A stretch of DNA of 32,795 bases from Bacteroidales bacterium (GTDB lineage Bacteria; Bacteroidota; Bacteroidia; Bacteroidales; F082), in contig JAGCPH010000017.1 in assembly GCA_017645275.1 (NCBI GenBank), forward strand, positions 1-32,795, given 5' to 3'. Positions 7,451 to 15,795 of this stretch are shown here, piece after piece (within the stretch, counting starts at the first letter, position 1; each line of letters opens with the position of its first letter). The notes under the pieces are model-generated. The model ran no database searches and was not told the DNA's origin. It worked only from the letters and a program-made list of their open reading frames with translations. A program made the translations under genes and the position numbers.

Positions 7451-8737
7451 ATGCTGACCAAGTTCCAAAACTATATCACCGAGCAACACCTTATTAATAA
7501 AGGTGACCGCATCCTCGTTGCCTTGAGTGGCGGCGTCGACTCGATGGTGTTGGCGGAACTTCTACGGCAATGCGGTTATAACATCACCTTTGCGCACTGC
7601 AATTTTCATCTGCGCGGCAAAGAATCTGACGGTGACGAACAATTCGTCCGTGAATACGCCGAAAGGGTAGGAGTGAAGCTCTTTGTCCGCCAATTCGATA
7701 CCTTGGAATACGTTGAAACACAGAAGGTTTCCGTCGAGATGGCCGCTCGTGAACTGCGCTACGCATGGTTTAACGATATGATCAATGCCAGCGGACAACT
7801 GCTTGCATTGGCGCACCACGCCGACGACCAGATAGAGACATTTTTTATCAACCTTATGCGTGGCTCCGGCATTAAAGGCTTGAAAGCCATGCAGCCTTGT
7901 AACGGATTGTATATCAGGCCTTTACTATGGGCTTCACGTGAAGAAATCAAACAATTTGCGATTGAAAACGGTATCCAGTGGCGCGAAGACAGCACCAACA
8001 ACGACACCGTTTATCTAAGAAATAAAATCCGTCACGATCTGATGCCTGTTTTCGACAGTATCAAACCTGAGGCGCGAGAGAAGATTCTTGAATCGGTCAA
8101 TCATTTAGCCTCTGAAAATCAATTATATAGAGAACTTTTAAAGGAAAAACTTTCCCAAATCGAGACCGTCGACGGCGTTCTTCACAGCATTCCAAAACGT
8201 CATTTCGACCGACAATTATTATTTGAATGGCTGCGTCCATTCGGTTTCTCCTTCTCCCAATGCGAATCAATCCTCTCATCTCTGGATTCTGAACCTGGTA
8301 AAGAATTCTATTCTACTAATTATCAATTGGTTATCGAAAAAAACACCATCGATATTTTCCCGATCGAATTGACAGATAACCTTCTTACACCAGGTTTGTC
8401 GTATTCTAAACTACCTGTAAGGACAACGCATGCGTTGTCCCTACTGATAACGGATAACCCCAATATTGCCCAATTGGATTTCGATAAGCTTAAGTTCCCG
8501 CTGCGTGTCCGTCATTGGTGGCATGGCGACCGCTTCCATCCGCTGGGGCTGAAAGGTACAAAACTTGTCTCAGATTTCTTCAACGATAACGGTTTCACAA
8601 CTTTCCAGAAACGAAACACTCAGATTTTGACTGATGCTGAAGGCGAAATTGTGTGGATTGTAGGCCATCGTATCGATGACAGATTCAAGATTACTGATAA
8701 AACAAAAACTATTTATGAAATAAAATTTGGAGATTAA
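7451..8737 (+). CDS. tilS: tRNA(Ile)-lysidine synthase
   Basis: Attaches lysine to C34 of the CAU-anticodon tRNA-Ile so that it reads AUA, an essential cytoplasmic step. The PP-loop SGGVDS is at residues 26-31. Further family motifs are AHCNFHLRGKESDGDE, ALAHHADDQIETFFINLMRGSG and LRNKIRHDLMP. The C-terminal domain from about 350 carries the expected VRHWWHGDRFHPLG and GTKLVSDFF. The frame extends back to 7364, overlapping the previous gene, but that extension is not conserved in appearance; ATG 7451, 5 bases after the previous stop, is chosen, giving 428 residues. In the linker before the C-terminal domain the gene contains a perfect 20-base palindrome that stays in frame (see separate entry). 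Confidence 0.95.
   Translation: MLTKFQNYITEQHLINKGDRILVALSGGVDSMVLAELLRQCGYNITFAHCNFHLRGKESDGDEQFVREYAERVGVKLFVRQFDTLEYVETQKVSVEMAARELRYAWFNDMINASGQLLALAHHADDQIETFFINLMRGSGIKGLKAMQPCNGLYIRPLLWASREEIKQFAIENGIQWREDSTNNDTVYLRNKIRHDLMPVFDSIKPEAREKILESVNHLASENQLYRELLKEKLSQIETVDGVLHSIPKRHFDRQLLFEWLRPFGFSFSQCESILSSLDSEPGKEFYSTNYQLVIEKNTIDIFPIELTDNLLTPGLSYSKLPVRTTHALSLLITDNPNIAQLDFDKLKFPLRVRHWWHGDRFHPLGLKGTKLVSDFFNDNGFTTFQKRNTQILTDAEGEIVWIVGHRIDDRFKITDKTKTIYEIKFGD
8417..8444. repeat. Palindromic element inside the tilS coding region
   Basis: Arms GGACAACGCA (8421-8430) and TGCGTTGTCC (8431-8440) are perfectly inverted with no spacer. The symmetry continues outward with one mismatch to GTA at 8417 and TAC at 8444 (13 of 14 pairs). 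It encodes residues about 323-332 of TilS without breaking the frame. It looks like a small inserted palindromic repeat rather than chance codons. Confidence 0.7.
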
Positions 8738-8757
8738 AAATAATTTCCATATCTTTG
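8726..8757 (+). promoter_or_regulatory. Promoter of dsbD
   Basis: -33 TTTG at 8726-8729, inside the last codons of tilS, and -7 box TATCTTTG at 8750-8757, spaced by 20 bases. Leader to ATG 8813 is about 50 bases. Confidence 0.75.
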
Positions 8758-8812
8758 TAGCTTGTATTGAATATACGAGAATTAAAATTAAATCATTGAT
8801 AATCAATTAACT

Positions 8813-10861
8813 ATGAAAAAGCTTAAATTGTTTTTCGCTTTAATTATTGCGTTTATAGTGCCATTGACATCATTTGGCCAGGTCTATGACCCGGTGCATT
8901 GGAGTTTTTCGGCTGAATCGTTAGGCGACAATGTGTATAATGTGATTTTCCGGGCTGACATTGAGGCCGGATGGCATATTTATTCGCAAAAACTGGATAA
9001 CGACGGTCCTGTTCCGACATCGTTCCTCTTCACTGAAAATGCTGACTATGAGCTAATCGGTGAGGTTATGGAAGGTCCGGCTATCGTGCATTATGACAAG
9101 GCTTTTGAGATGGATCTGAAGTATTTTGAGAAAGAGGCAATCTTCACTCAGAAGGTGAAAGTCCTTGGTAAAGAGCCAGTTGCACTGAAAGGCGAGTTGG
9201 AATATATGGTTTGCAACGATGGAATGTGTCTGCCACCTACACCAGTGGAGTTCGACATAAACCTCGATAATGGCGCTAGCGCTAATGCCGACACAGAAAA
9301 AGAAGCCGGCGACAGCCTTCTCTCGATGATTCTTCAAGCCATCCTGTGGGGCTTGGCGGCATTGCTCACCCCATGCGTCTTCCCGATGATCCCGATGACG
9401 GTGTCGTTCTTCCTGCATGGCAGCGAGAACAAGGCGGCTGGCCGCTTCAAAGCCATTATGTACTTCATTTTCATAGTGTTGCTTTACACCTTGCCAATCG
9501 CAATCATCATCATGGTGACATGGATCTTCGGAGGCGACAGCGTTACTGGCGACATATTCAATTGGTTGTCAACACATTGGCTCCCGAATATCATCTTCTT
9601 CCTGGTGTTTATGGTGTTTGCTGCGTCGTTCTTCGGAGCCTTCGAAATCGTGCTCCCAAGCAGCTTGGTCAACAAATCGGATGCCAACTCCGAGAAGAAA
9701 GGTCTCGCCGGCGTGTTTTTCATGGCATTGACACTCGTTTTGGTGTCATTTGCTTGCACAGGTCCTATCGTTGGTACAGTGCTCATCAAGTCGACATCGG
9801 GTGAGTTCTGGACTCCGATTCTCACTATGTTCTGCTACGCCTGCACATTCGCATTGCCTTTCGCATTGTTCGCTTTGTTCCCGTCTATGCTGAAAAACCT
9901 GCCAAAGAGCGGCGGCTGGCTCAACACAGTGAAGGTTATCCTCGGTTTCGTCGAGGTCGCACTAGGATTCAAGTTCTTGAGCGTCGCCGACCAGACATAC
10001 CACTGGCATCTGCTCGACCGCGAGGTCTATCTCGGCATCTGGATAGTGTGCTTCGCAATGCTCGGTTTCTATCTCCTTGGCAAAATCAGATTCAAAAACG
10101 ATGACCCTGTCGAGACTATCGGCGTGGGACGTTTGATATTGAGTATCATTACCTTTACGTTTGTGGTTTATATGATTCCAGGCATGTGGGGCGCTCCTCT
10201 GAAGGCTCTCTCGGGCTATCTGCCACCACAACAGACTCTTGATTTCGACCTCAAACGTATCAATCAGGAGAATGCCGATAAGGTTATCGAATATATCCAG
10301 CAAAATGTGGTGACTGCTCCTGCTGTACAACAAGAGCAAAGATCAGCGCAGCCTACTGCCGAGCTCTGCGAGTCACCGCGTTTCAACGATATCTTCCATC
10401 TGCCTCACGGATTGAAAGGTTACTTCGACTACGAGCAGGCTCTCGCTTGCGCAAAAGCACAAAACAAGCCTCTTTACGTCGATTTCACTGGTCATGGATG
10501 CGTCAACTGCCGTGAGATGGAGGCTAACGTTTGGAGCGATCCACGTGTTTTGAAGATGTTGCGTGAAGACTATATCATAGTGGCACTTTACGTCGATGAC
10601 AAGACCAAACTCCCTGAAGAAGAATGGGTTATGGGCGGCGACGGTAAGATGAAGAAGACCATCGGACGCAAATATGCCGACTTCCAGATCTCGAAATTCG
10701 GCACCAACGCCCAGCCATATTACTGCCTCATGGGTCATAACGGCGAGCTCCTCCACGAGCCACGCGCCTACAACCTCGACAAAGACGGCTTCGTCCAGTT
10801 CCTCAAGGAAGGACTTGAAAACTTTAAAAACGGGGTTTCGGTAAAGAATATCAATGAATAA
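8813..10861 (+). CDS. dsbD: Thiol:disulfide interchange protein DsbD
   Basis: Moves electrons from cytoplasmic thioredoxin across the inner membrane to periplasmic thiol proteins. Signal peptide at 1-22. The N-terminal alpha domain holds C134 and C139 (VCNDGMC). The polytopic beta domain, about residues 170-480, holds C188 (LTPCVFPMIP) and C315 (SFACTGP). The C-terminal thioredoxin-like gamma domain holds C563-V-N-C566 (HGCVNCREMEANVW). All six cysteines needed for the relay are therefore present. The length of 682 is in the range of Bacteroidota DsbD. It is a single-gene unit with its own promoter and terminator. A likely user of the electrons is not encoded next door, but the secreted redoxin at 5066 is one candidate. 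Confidence 0.93.
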   Translation: MKKLKLFFALIIAFIVPLTSFGQVYDPVHWSFSAESLGDNVYNVIFRADIEAGWHIYSQKLDNDGPVPTSFLFTENADYELIGEVMEGPAIVHYDKAFEMDLKYFEKEAIFTQKVKVLGKEPVALKGELEYMVCNDGMCLPPTPVEFDINLDNGASANADTEKEAGDSLLSMILQAILWGLAALLTPCVFPMIPMTVSFFLHGSENKAAGRFKAIMYFIFIVLLYTLPIAIIIMVTWIFGGDSVTGDIFNWLSTHWLPNIIFFLVFMVFAASFFGAFEIVLPSSLVNKSDANSEKKGLAGVFFMALTLVLVSFACTGPIVGTVLIKSTSGEFWTPILTMFCYACTFALPFALFALFPSMLKNLPKSGGWLNTVKVILGFVEVALGFKFLSVADQTYHWHLLDREVYLGIWIVCFAMLGFYLLGKIRFKNDDPVETIGVGRLILSIITFTFVVYMIPGMWGAPLKALSGYLPPQQTLDFDLKRINQENADKVIEYIQQNVVTAPAVQQEQRSAQPTAELCESPRFNDIFHLPHGLKGYFDYEQALACAKAQNKPLYVDFTGHGCVNCREMEANVWSDPRVLKMLREDYIIVALYVDDKTKLPEEEWVMGGDGKMKKTIGRKYADFQISKFGTNAQPYYCLMGHNGELLHEPRAYNLDKDGFVQFLKEGLENFKNGVSVKNINE

Positions 10862-10891
10862 AAAAAAGACGGCGTTAAGCCGTCTTTTTTT
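10861..10891. terminator. Bidirectional terminator between dsbD and the dipeptidase
   Basis: GACGGC (10868-10873), loop GTTAA, GCCGTC (10879-10884), with A-run and T-run on either side. It starts within the dsbD stop codon and ends 1 base before the dipeptidase stop codon on the other strand. Confidence 0.88.
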
Positions 10892-10892
10892 A

Positions 10893-12260
10893 TTATTTCT
10901 TCCCAGCAAAATGCTGATAGAACTGGATAATTGTCTCGATTCCTTTGAAGAAATGATCAACTCGGTAGTTTTCGTTTGGTGAGTGGATGGCATCTTCGCC
11001 AAGGCCGAAGCCCATCAAGATTGACTTGATTCCTAACACCTTCTCAAATCTTGCGATGATCGGGATGGAACCTCCGCTTCTCATCGGGATTGGCACCTTG
11101 CCGAAGGTGTCGAAATATGCTTGTTCTGCCGCTTTGTATGGCGGATACTCAACTGGGCAGCCATAAGCCTCGCCACCATGCAGCGTTGTCACCTTAACTG
11201 TCACATAATCAGGAGCTATGCTCTCGAAATACTCTTTGAACAGCTTGCCAATCTTCTCGTGGTCTTGGTTAGGCACCAAACGGCACGAAATCTTGGCATA
11301 TGCTTTTGATGGGAGCACTGTCTTTGAGCCTTCGCCAGTGTAACCGCCCCAAATGCCGCATAAATCGAATGTCGGACGGATACCTGTTCTTTCAATTTTA
11401 GTGTATCCTTCTTCGCCACGTAATGCCTTGACACCCAACGATTTCTTGAATTCTTCCTCGTTGTAAGGTGCCTTGTTGAGCATCTCACGCTCTCTTGCCG
11501 ATGACTCTACTACATCGTCATAGAAATGAGGGATTGTGATGTGGTTGTTCTTGTCCATCACGCCAGCCACCATCTCGCACAAGGTGTTGATAGGGTTGGC
11601 GACAGCGCCACCGAACAATCCTGAGTGCAGGTCGGCGTTCGGGCCGGTGACTTCCACTTCCCAGTATGCCAAGCCTCTTAACCCAGTCGTGATTGACGGT
11701 GTGTCGTGCGAAATCATGCTGGTGTCCGAAACCAAGATGATGTCAGCTTTTACAAGGTCTTTGTATTCCTCAATCCACTTCGAGAGGCTGCCTGAGCCTA
11801 TCTCTTCCTCGCCCTCAAGCATGAATTTCACGTTGCATGGGAGGGTGCCGGTCTTCATCATCGTCTCAAACGCCTTGGCGTGCATGAAAGCCTGTCCTTT
11901 GTCGTCGTCAGCGCCGCGTGCCCAAATCTTGCCATCTTTGATGACTGGCTCAAACGGGTCGGTGTTCCACAGTTCGATAGGGTCGACTGGCATCACGTCG
12001 TAGTGACCGTAAACCAATATCGTGCGCAGTTTTGGGTCGATGATCTTCTCGCCGTAAACAATAGGGTTGCCTTCTGTTGGCATCACCTCGGCCTTGTCGG
12101 CGCCGGCTGCCAAGATGCTGTCTCTCCAATACTCAGCAGCCTTGATCATGTCAGGCTTATGTGCTGATTCCGAGCTGATTGAAGGTATTCTGATCAGCCC
12201 GAATAACTCTTCCAAAAAACGTTTTTCGTTTTCCTTGATGTAATTCTTTACTGTTTCCAT
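10893..12260 (-). CDS. M20 family metallodipeptidase
   Basis: Cytoplasmic di-zinc dipeptidase of the M20 (CNDP2/PepV-like) family, which splits dipeptides released from protein breakdown. Metal ligands are visible as H86-Y-D88 (VYGHYDVMPV), the RGADDDKG stretch at 115-122, and E151-E152 (LEGEEEIGSG) with the catalytic Glu. The dimerisation insertion follows from about 195 (ADLHSGLFGG). GGSIPI near 400 and the final His (DAIHSPNE) are also as expected. The length of 455 is normal. It is the last gene of the minus-strand lpxK operon, starting 2 bases after the lpxH stop, and it ends at a shared terminator. Its exact dipeptide preference cannot be read from the sequence. Confidence 0.92.
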   Translation of the reverse strand: METVKNYIKENEKRFLEELFGLIRIPSISSESAHKPDMIKAAEYWRDSILAAGADKAEVMPTEGNPIVYGEKIIDPKLRTILVYGHYDVMPVDPIELWNTDPFEPVIKDGKIWARGADDDKGQAFMHAKAFETMMKTGTLPCNVKFMLEGEEEIGSGSLSKWIEEYKDLVKADIILVSDTSMISHDTPSITTGLRGLAYWEVEVTGPNADLHSGLFGGAVANPINTLCEMVAGVMDKNNHITIPHFYDDVVESSAREREMLNKAPYNEEEFKKSLGVKALRGEEGYTKIERTGIRPTFDLCGIWGGYTGEGSKTVLPSKAYAKISCRLVPNQDHEKIGKLFKEYFESIAPDYVTVKVTTLHGGEAYGCPVEYPPYKAAEQAYFDTFGKVPIPMRSGGSIPIIARFEKVLGIKSILMGFGLGEDAIHSPNENYRVDHFFKGIETIIQFYQHFAGKK

Positions 12261-12262
12261 AT

Positions 12263-13015
12263 TTATTTCTGTTTGTAATATTTCAAAATCATTTCATTTC
12301 CATCAAACTCCGCGTAAGTGTAATCCCAGATCCAGTTTCCAACCACCGTTGTCACTGCGTGATCGCCAGTTTTGTACTGCATAGGCCTGTGCTGGTGTCC
12401 GAACACAAAGAAATCAATTGTAGGGTCTTTCTCATACTCAGCCTTCGCATATTTGTATAGTCGAGTGTTCTCCACGTCTTTGTAGAAATTGCCCTCCGAT
12501 TCTTTCTTTAGCTTCTTAACTCTGTGATTATGAGACCATTTCAGCGCTACTCTTATTCCGAAATCGGGGTGCACATGACGGAAACACCATTGCAAGAACC
12601 TGTTTTCGAACACGCTTTTCAGGAATTTGTATCCGTTGTCGCCCTCGCCGCGGCCGTCGCCATGCACCATGAAGAATTTCTTGCCCTTGAGCATCATTAC
12701 CACTGGCTCTCTATGCACTTGAATACCAATCTCTTCCTGAAGATACGAGAATGTCCAGAGGTCGTGGTTGCCTGCAAAAAGATGCACTGGGATGCCGCTG
12801 TCGATGAAATCGGCAAGCTTTCCAAGCAAGCGCACATGGCCACGCGGAATCACCGTTTTGTATTCGTACCAGAAGTCAAACAGGTCGCCCATCAGAAACA
12901 GCTCCTCGCACGATTCTTTGATGGAGTCGAAGAATTCGAGAAGCATCTTCTCACGCCTCTGGCTGTCTTCCAAGGTGGGTACCCCGAGATGGAAATCTGT
13001 TACGAAGTAAATCAT
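12263..13015 (-). CDS. lpxH: UDP-2,3-diacylglucosamine diphosphatase
   Basis: Metallophosphoesterase that cleaves UDP-2,3-diacylglucosamine to lipid X and UMP in lipid A synthesis, at the cytoplasmic face of the inner membrane. Metal-binding motifs are D7-F-H9 (TDFHLG), GDLFDFW (G43-D44), GNHD (82-85), H119 (VHGDG) and GHQHRP near the C-terminus. The length of 250 is typical of the family. Its place in one operon with lpxK supports the lipid A assignment over other calcineurin-like phosphoesterases. It starts 13 bases after pnp and ends 2 bases before the dipeptidase gene. Confidence 0.85.
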   Translation of the reverse strand: MIYFVTDFHLGVPTLEDSQRREKMLLEFFDSIKESCEELFLMGDLFDFWYEYKTVIPRGHVRLLGKLADFIDSGIPVHLFAGNHDLWTFSYLQEEIGIQVHREPVVMMLKGKKFFMVHGDGRGEGDNGYKFLKSVFENRFLQWCFRHVHPDFGIRVALKWSHNHRVKKLKKESEGNFYKDVENTRLYKYAKAEYEKDPTIDFFVFGHQHRPMQYKTGDHAVTTVVGNWIWDYTYAEFDGNEMILKYYKQK

Positions 13016-13028
13016 ATCACGTTGATTA

Positions 13029-13856
13029 TCAGAATTCTACTTCATCCAAGCGGTTGAACATCTCTCTCAAGATAGCTGTCATCTTCGGCTCTGCGATGTT
13101 GGCAGCGTTGAGCACCAGTTCGTGTGTCACTTTCTCTGCCACATCCATTCCCCCAAGGTCGGTGATGACCGAAACGGCGAACACTGGAAGTCCGCAGTGG
13201 CGTGCCACGATAACCTCAGGCACCGTTGACATGCCCACGCAGTCGCCACCGATGGCGCGGTAATACTTGTATTCCGCTGGAGTCTCGTAGCTCGGACCCG
13301 TGTCGCCGACGTAAACGCCGTGTTGCACATAGATGTTCAGCTCGTCAGCAACCTTGTCGGCCAACGCCAGCAGATTCTTGTTGTATGCCTCGCTCATATC
13401 AGGGAAACGTGTTCCGATACGCTCGTCGTTGTTGCCAATCAACGGGTTAGGCAGCAGGTTGATGTGGTCGGTGATGAACATGATGTCGCTCACGTTGAAA
13501 TTAGGGTTGATGCCGCCGCTGGCGTTTGAAAGCACTAACAGTCTGATTCCCAAGAACTTAAACACTCTGATTGGGAATGTAACTTCAGCAGTGCTATAGC
13601 CTTCATAATAATGGAAACGGCCTTGCATTGCCACCACTTTTCTGCCGTTCAGCGTACCAAAAATCAGTTTTCCTTTATGACCTTTCACCGTCGATACAGG
13701 GAAGTTGACAATCTCTGAATATGGTATAGCGATTTGATTCTCAATGACATCTGTCAATCCGCCTAATCCAGAGCCTAAAACAATACCCACCTCGGGTTCA
13801 AAACCATTTGTCTTCGATTTTAAAAAATCGACTGTCTCAAGAATTTTTTCGTACAT
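13029..13856 (-). CDS. Purine nucleoside phosphorylase
   Basis: Trimeric-type (PNP/MTAP family) phosphorylase that splits purine nucleosides with phosphate to base and ribose-1-phosphate in purine salvage. Family motifs are GSGLGG (28-33), MQGRFHYYEGY for phosphate binding, SNASGGIN for base binding, YVGDTGPSYETPAE and VGMSTVPEVIVA. The length of 275 is normal. The start codon lies inside the lpxK gene: the two overlap by 20 bases, which indicates translational coupling. There is no obvious metabolic reason for its place between two lipid A genes. The symbol is left blank because punA and deoD-like names are used inconsistently. Confidence 0.93.
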   Translation of the reverse strand: MYEKILETVDFLKSKTNGFEPEVGIVLGSGLGGLTDVIENQIAIPYSEIVNFPVSTVKGHKGKLIFGTLNGRKVVAMQGRFHYYEGYSTAEVTFPIRVFKFLGIRLLVLSNASGGINPNFNVSDIMFITDHINLLPNPLIGNNDERIGTRFPDMSEAYNKNLLALADKVADELNIYVQHGVYVGDTGPSYETPAEYKYYRAIGGDCVGMSTVPEVIVARHCGLPVFAVSVITDLGGMDVAEKVTHELVLNAANIAEPKMTAILREMFNRLDEVEF

Positions 13857-14886
13857 AGTCTATTATCAAATTATTAAATATTTCTTCTTCATTTTTGTCG
13901 TTGAAACGCACCTCAATCGGGATTGTGAAAAGCGGCACGTCTTCAAACTTATTCATATATGATGCTTTTGTCAGTCGCATCAGGTCTTTTTCAGTAGTTA
14001 CAATGATTTTGTTTTTGCCAATCACGTTGTTGAAACCATCAATAATCGTATTTATATCTTCATCTGTGAAGCAATGATGGTCGTCGTAGTAATTGGTAAT
14101 CAATGTGTTGTATTTTCTTTTCAGATGATCTTCAAGAGGGTAAGGATTGGCTATGCCGCAAAACAGATACACCGACTTTATGTCTTGCAGATTTGTGGCT
14201 CTGGCAGTACCGGTTATAGGTGTAAGGTCTTGAAAATCAATATATGTGAAGAAAACTTTCTGATAAGGTTTCGCCTCCAGAATGTTTATCATATCACGCT
14301 TGTCGTATGGCAGCAGTACTCTCGGCGATTTCGTAACTAAAAGAATATCAGCGCGTTTGGCTGCACTTTTCACATCACGAAGCCTGCCTGCCGGCAAAAG
14401 CATGTCTTTCTTGTAAATATTGTAATATTCTGTAAGCAGGATGTTTAGTCCTGGCTTTATCTTCCTATGTTGGTACGCGTCGTCAAGGAGTATCACGTCG
14501 GTGTCCGGAGCAGAAGCCATCAGATTTTCTACGCCTTCACAACGGTTTTCATCGACAACAACATTAATGTCGTTGAATTTCGAATGATATAGCAACGGTT
14601 CGTCACCAATTTCCTCATAGCCGGTGTCAGGTTTTGCAAGGACATAACCTTTTGTCTTTCTGCCGTAACCTCTGCTCAGCACCGCCACATTGAATTGGTC
14701 TTTCAAAATACGTATAAGATATTCAGTATGAGGCGTTTTGCCTGTTCCGCCAAGGGCCAGATTGCCGACACAAATCGTCGGGACGCTGAAGCTTTTCGAC
14801 TTCAGTATGCCCCAATCGAACAGCTTATGGCGTATGTGCAACACAATCGCGTAAAGCCATGATATCGGTGCCAGCAGAATCTTCAT
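13837..14886 (-). CDS. lpxK: Tetraacyldisaccharide 4'-kinase
   Basis: Phosphorylates the 4' position of the lipid A precursor at the inner membrane. The N-terminal membrane-associated helix (ISWLYAIVLHIRHKLFDWG) is followed by the P-loop GNLALGGTGKTPH at 41-53. SRGYGRKTKG, GDEPLLY and DAYQHRKIK are further LpxK motifs, and ITTEKDLMRL is near the end in the form VTTEKDLMRL. The length of 349 is typical. It is the first gene of the minus-strand operon lpxK-pnp-lpxH-dipeptidase and overlaps pnp by 20 bases. A -7 box lies 24 bases upstream of the start. Confidence 0.93.
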   Translation of the reverse strand: MKILLAPISWLYAIVLHIRHKLFDWGILKSKSFSVPTICVGNLALGGTGKTPHTEYLIRILKDQFNVAVLSRGYGRKTKGYVLAKPDTGYEEIGDEPLLYHSKFNDINVVVDENRCEGVENLMASAPDTDVILLDDAYQHRKIKPGLNILLTEYYNIYKKDMLLPAGRLRDVKSAAKRADILLVTKSPRVLLPYDKRDMINILEAKPYQKVFFTYIDFQDLTPITGTARATNLQDIKSVYLFCGIANPYPLEDHLKRKYNTLITNYYDDHHCFTDEDINTIIDGFNNVIGKNKIIVTTEKDLMRLTKASYMNKFEDVPLFTIPIEVRFNDKNEEEIFNNLIIDYVRKNS

Positions 14887-14909
14887 TGATACTTTTTTAT
14901 TTAAACGTA

Positions 14910-14917
14910 CAAATTTA
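14910..14917 (-). promoter_or_regulatory. -7 box of the lpxK operon
   Basis: TAAATTTG on the minus strand, matching TAnnTTTG, with a predicted leader of about 19 bases. It is divergent from the nif3-like promoter in a 96-base gap. Confidence 0.6.
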
Positions 14918-14959
14918 CAAAAAATTTTTAATATCAGGCGGTATTATTAAGAAATTTAT

Positions 14960-14967
14960 TATTTTAG
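14960..14967 (+). promoter_or_regulatory. Weak -7 box of the nif3-like gene
   Basis: TATTTTAG, one base from TAnnTTTG, 15 bases before the ATG at 14983. No clear -33 element. Confidence 0.4.
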
Positions 14968-14982
14968 CGAAAAATTTTTTCG

Positions 14983-15777
14983 ATGAATAAAGTCAAAGAT
15001 ATTATTGGATGCATCACCGACATCGCTCCGCTGCATTGGCAGGAGTCGTGGGATAATGCCGGACTTTTGGTTGGTGACGCTAATATGCAGGTCGATAAAG
15101 CCCTTGTGACTCTTGACGTTACAGAGCCTGTCATCGATGAGGCAATAGAAAAAGGTTTTCACCTCGTGATAAGCCATCACCCATTGATTTACAAGCCATT
15201 AAAGCATCTCCTTCCGGAAAACACCATAGAGCGCACCATCATGAAGGCGATAAAACACGATATTGCGATAGCGTGCATGCACACCAACCTCGATAACAGC
15301 TATCTCGGTGTGAGCAAATGGCTTGCCGACCAGCTGGGACTGAAAAACCAGACGATTCTGGAGCCCATGAAGGTGGAGGAGGACGTGCTGACAGGCGGCG
15401 GCATGGTTGGCGAACTCGAAAATGCGATGGACGAGAAAGATTTCCTCGCCATGGTGAAGAATAATCTCAACGCCAAGGCTCTCCGCCATTCCGATATGCT
15501 TGGTAAAAAAATCAAAAAAGTGGCAGTCTGCGGAGGCTCGGGATTTTTCTTGCTGGATAACGTAAAACGTTGTGGTGCAGACGCTTACATTACTGGTGAC
15601 GTGAAATATCACGACTTTTTCGAGGCCGACGGCAAGCTTCTTCTTGTAGATGCCGGACACTATGAGACCGAACAATTTACAAAAAAATTAATTGCTGATG
15701 TAATTATTAAAAAATTTTGTAACTTTGCAGTTTCAATTTCGAGCGTGAATACTAACTCGATAAATTATTTTGTATAA
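14983..15777 (+). CDS. Nif3-like dinuclear metal centre protein, short form
   Basis: Member of the NIF3/YqfO/YbgI family (often labelled GTP cyclohydrolase I type 2 homologue), a toroidal hexamer with a dinuclear metal site; the cellular role is not settled. Metal-binding motifs visible are SHHPLIY, CMHTNLD, TGDVKYHDF and DAGHYETEQ. The length of 264 is the short form: many Bacteroidota relatives are about 365 residues, with a PII-like domain inserted in the middle. Here the two halves join directly around residue 125. The C-terminal tail (FAVSISSVNTNSINYF) is typical. The last part of the gene also carries the -7 box of the next gene, so the two may be transcribed both together and apart. 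This gene pair is common in Bacteroidota. Confidence 0.9.
   Translation: MNKVKDIIGCITDIAPLHWQESWDNAGLLVGDANMQVDKALVTLDVTEPVIDEAIEKGFHLVISHHPLIYKPLKHLLPENTIERTIMKAIKHDIAIACMHTNLDNSYLGVSKWLADQLGLKNQTILEPMKVEEDVLTGGGMVGELENAMDEKDFLAMVKNNLNAKALRHSDMLGKKIKKVAVCGGSGFFLLDNVKRCGADAYITGDVKYHDFFEADGKLLLVDAGHYETEQFTKKLIADVIIKKFCNFAVSISSVNTNSINYFV
15720..15727 (+). promoter_or_regulatory. -7 box of the zinc-ribbon gene, inside nif3-like coding sequence
   Basis: TAACTTTG followed by CAG, matching TAnnTTTG, about 50 bases before the end of the nif3-like gene and 68 bases before the next ATG. Confidence 0.5.
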
Positions 15778-15795
15778 ATATAAAACTTAACATAA

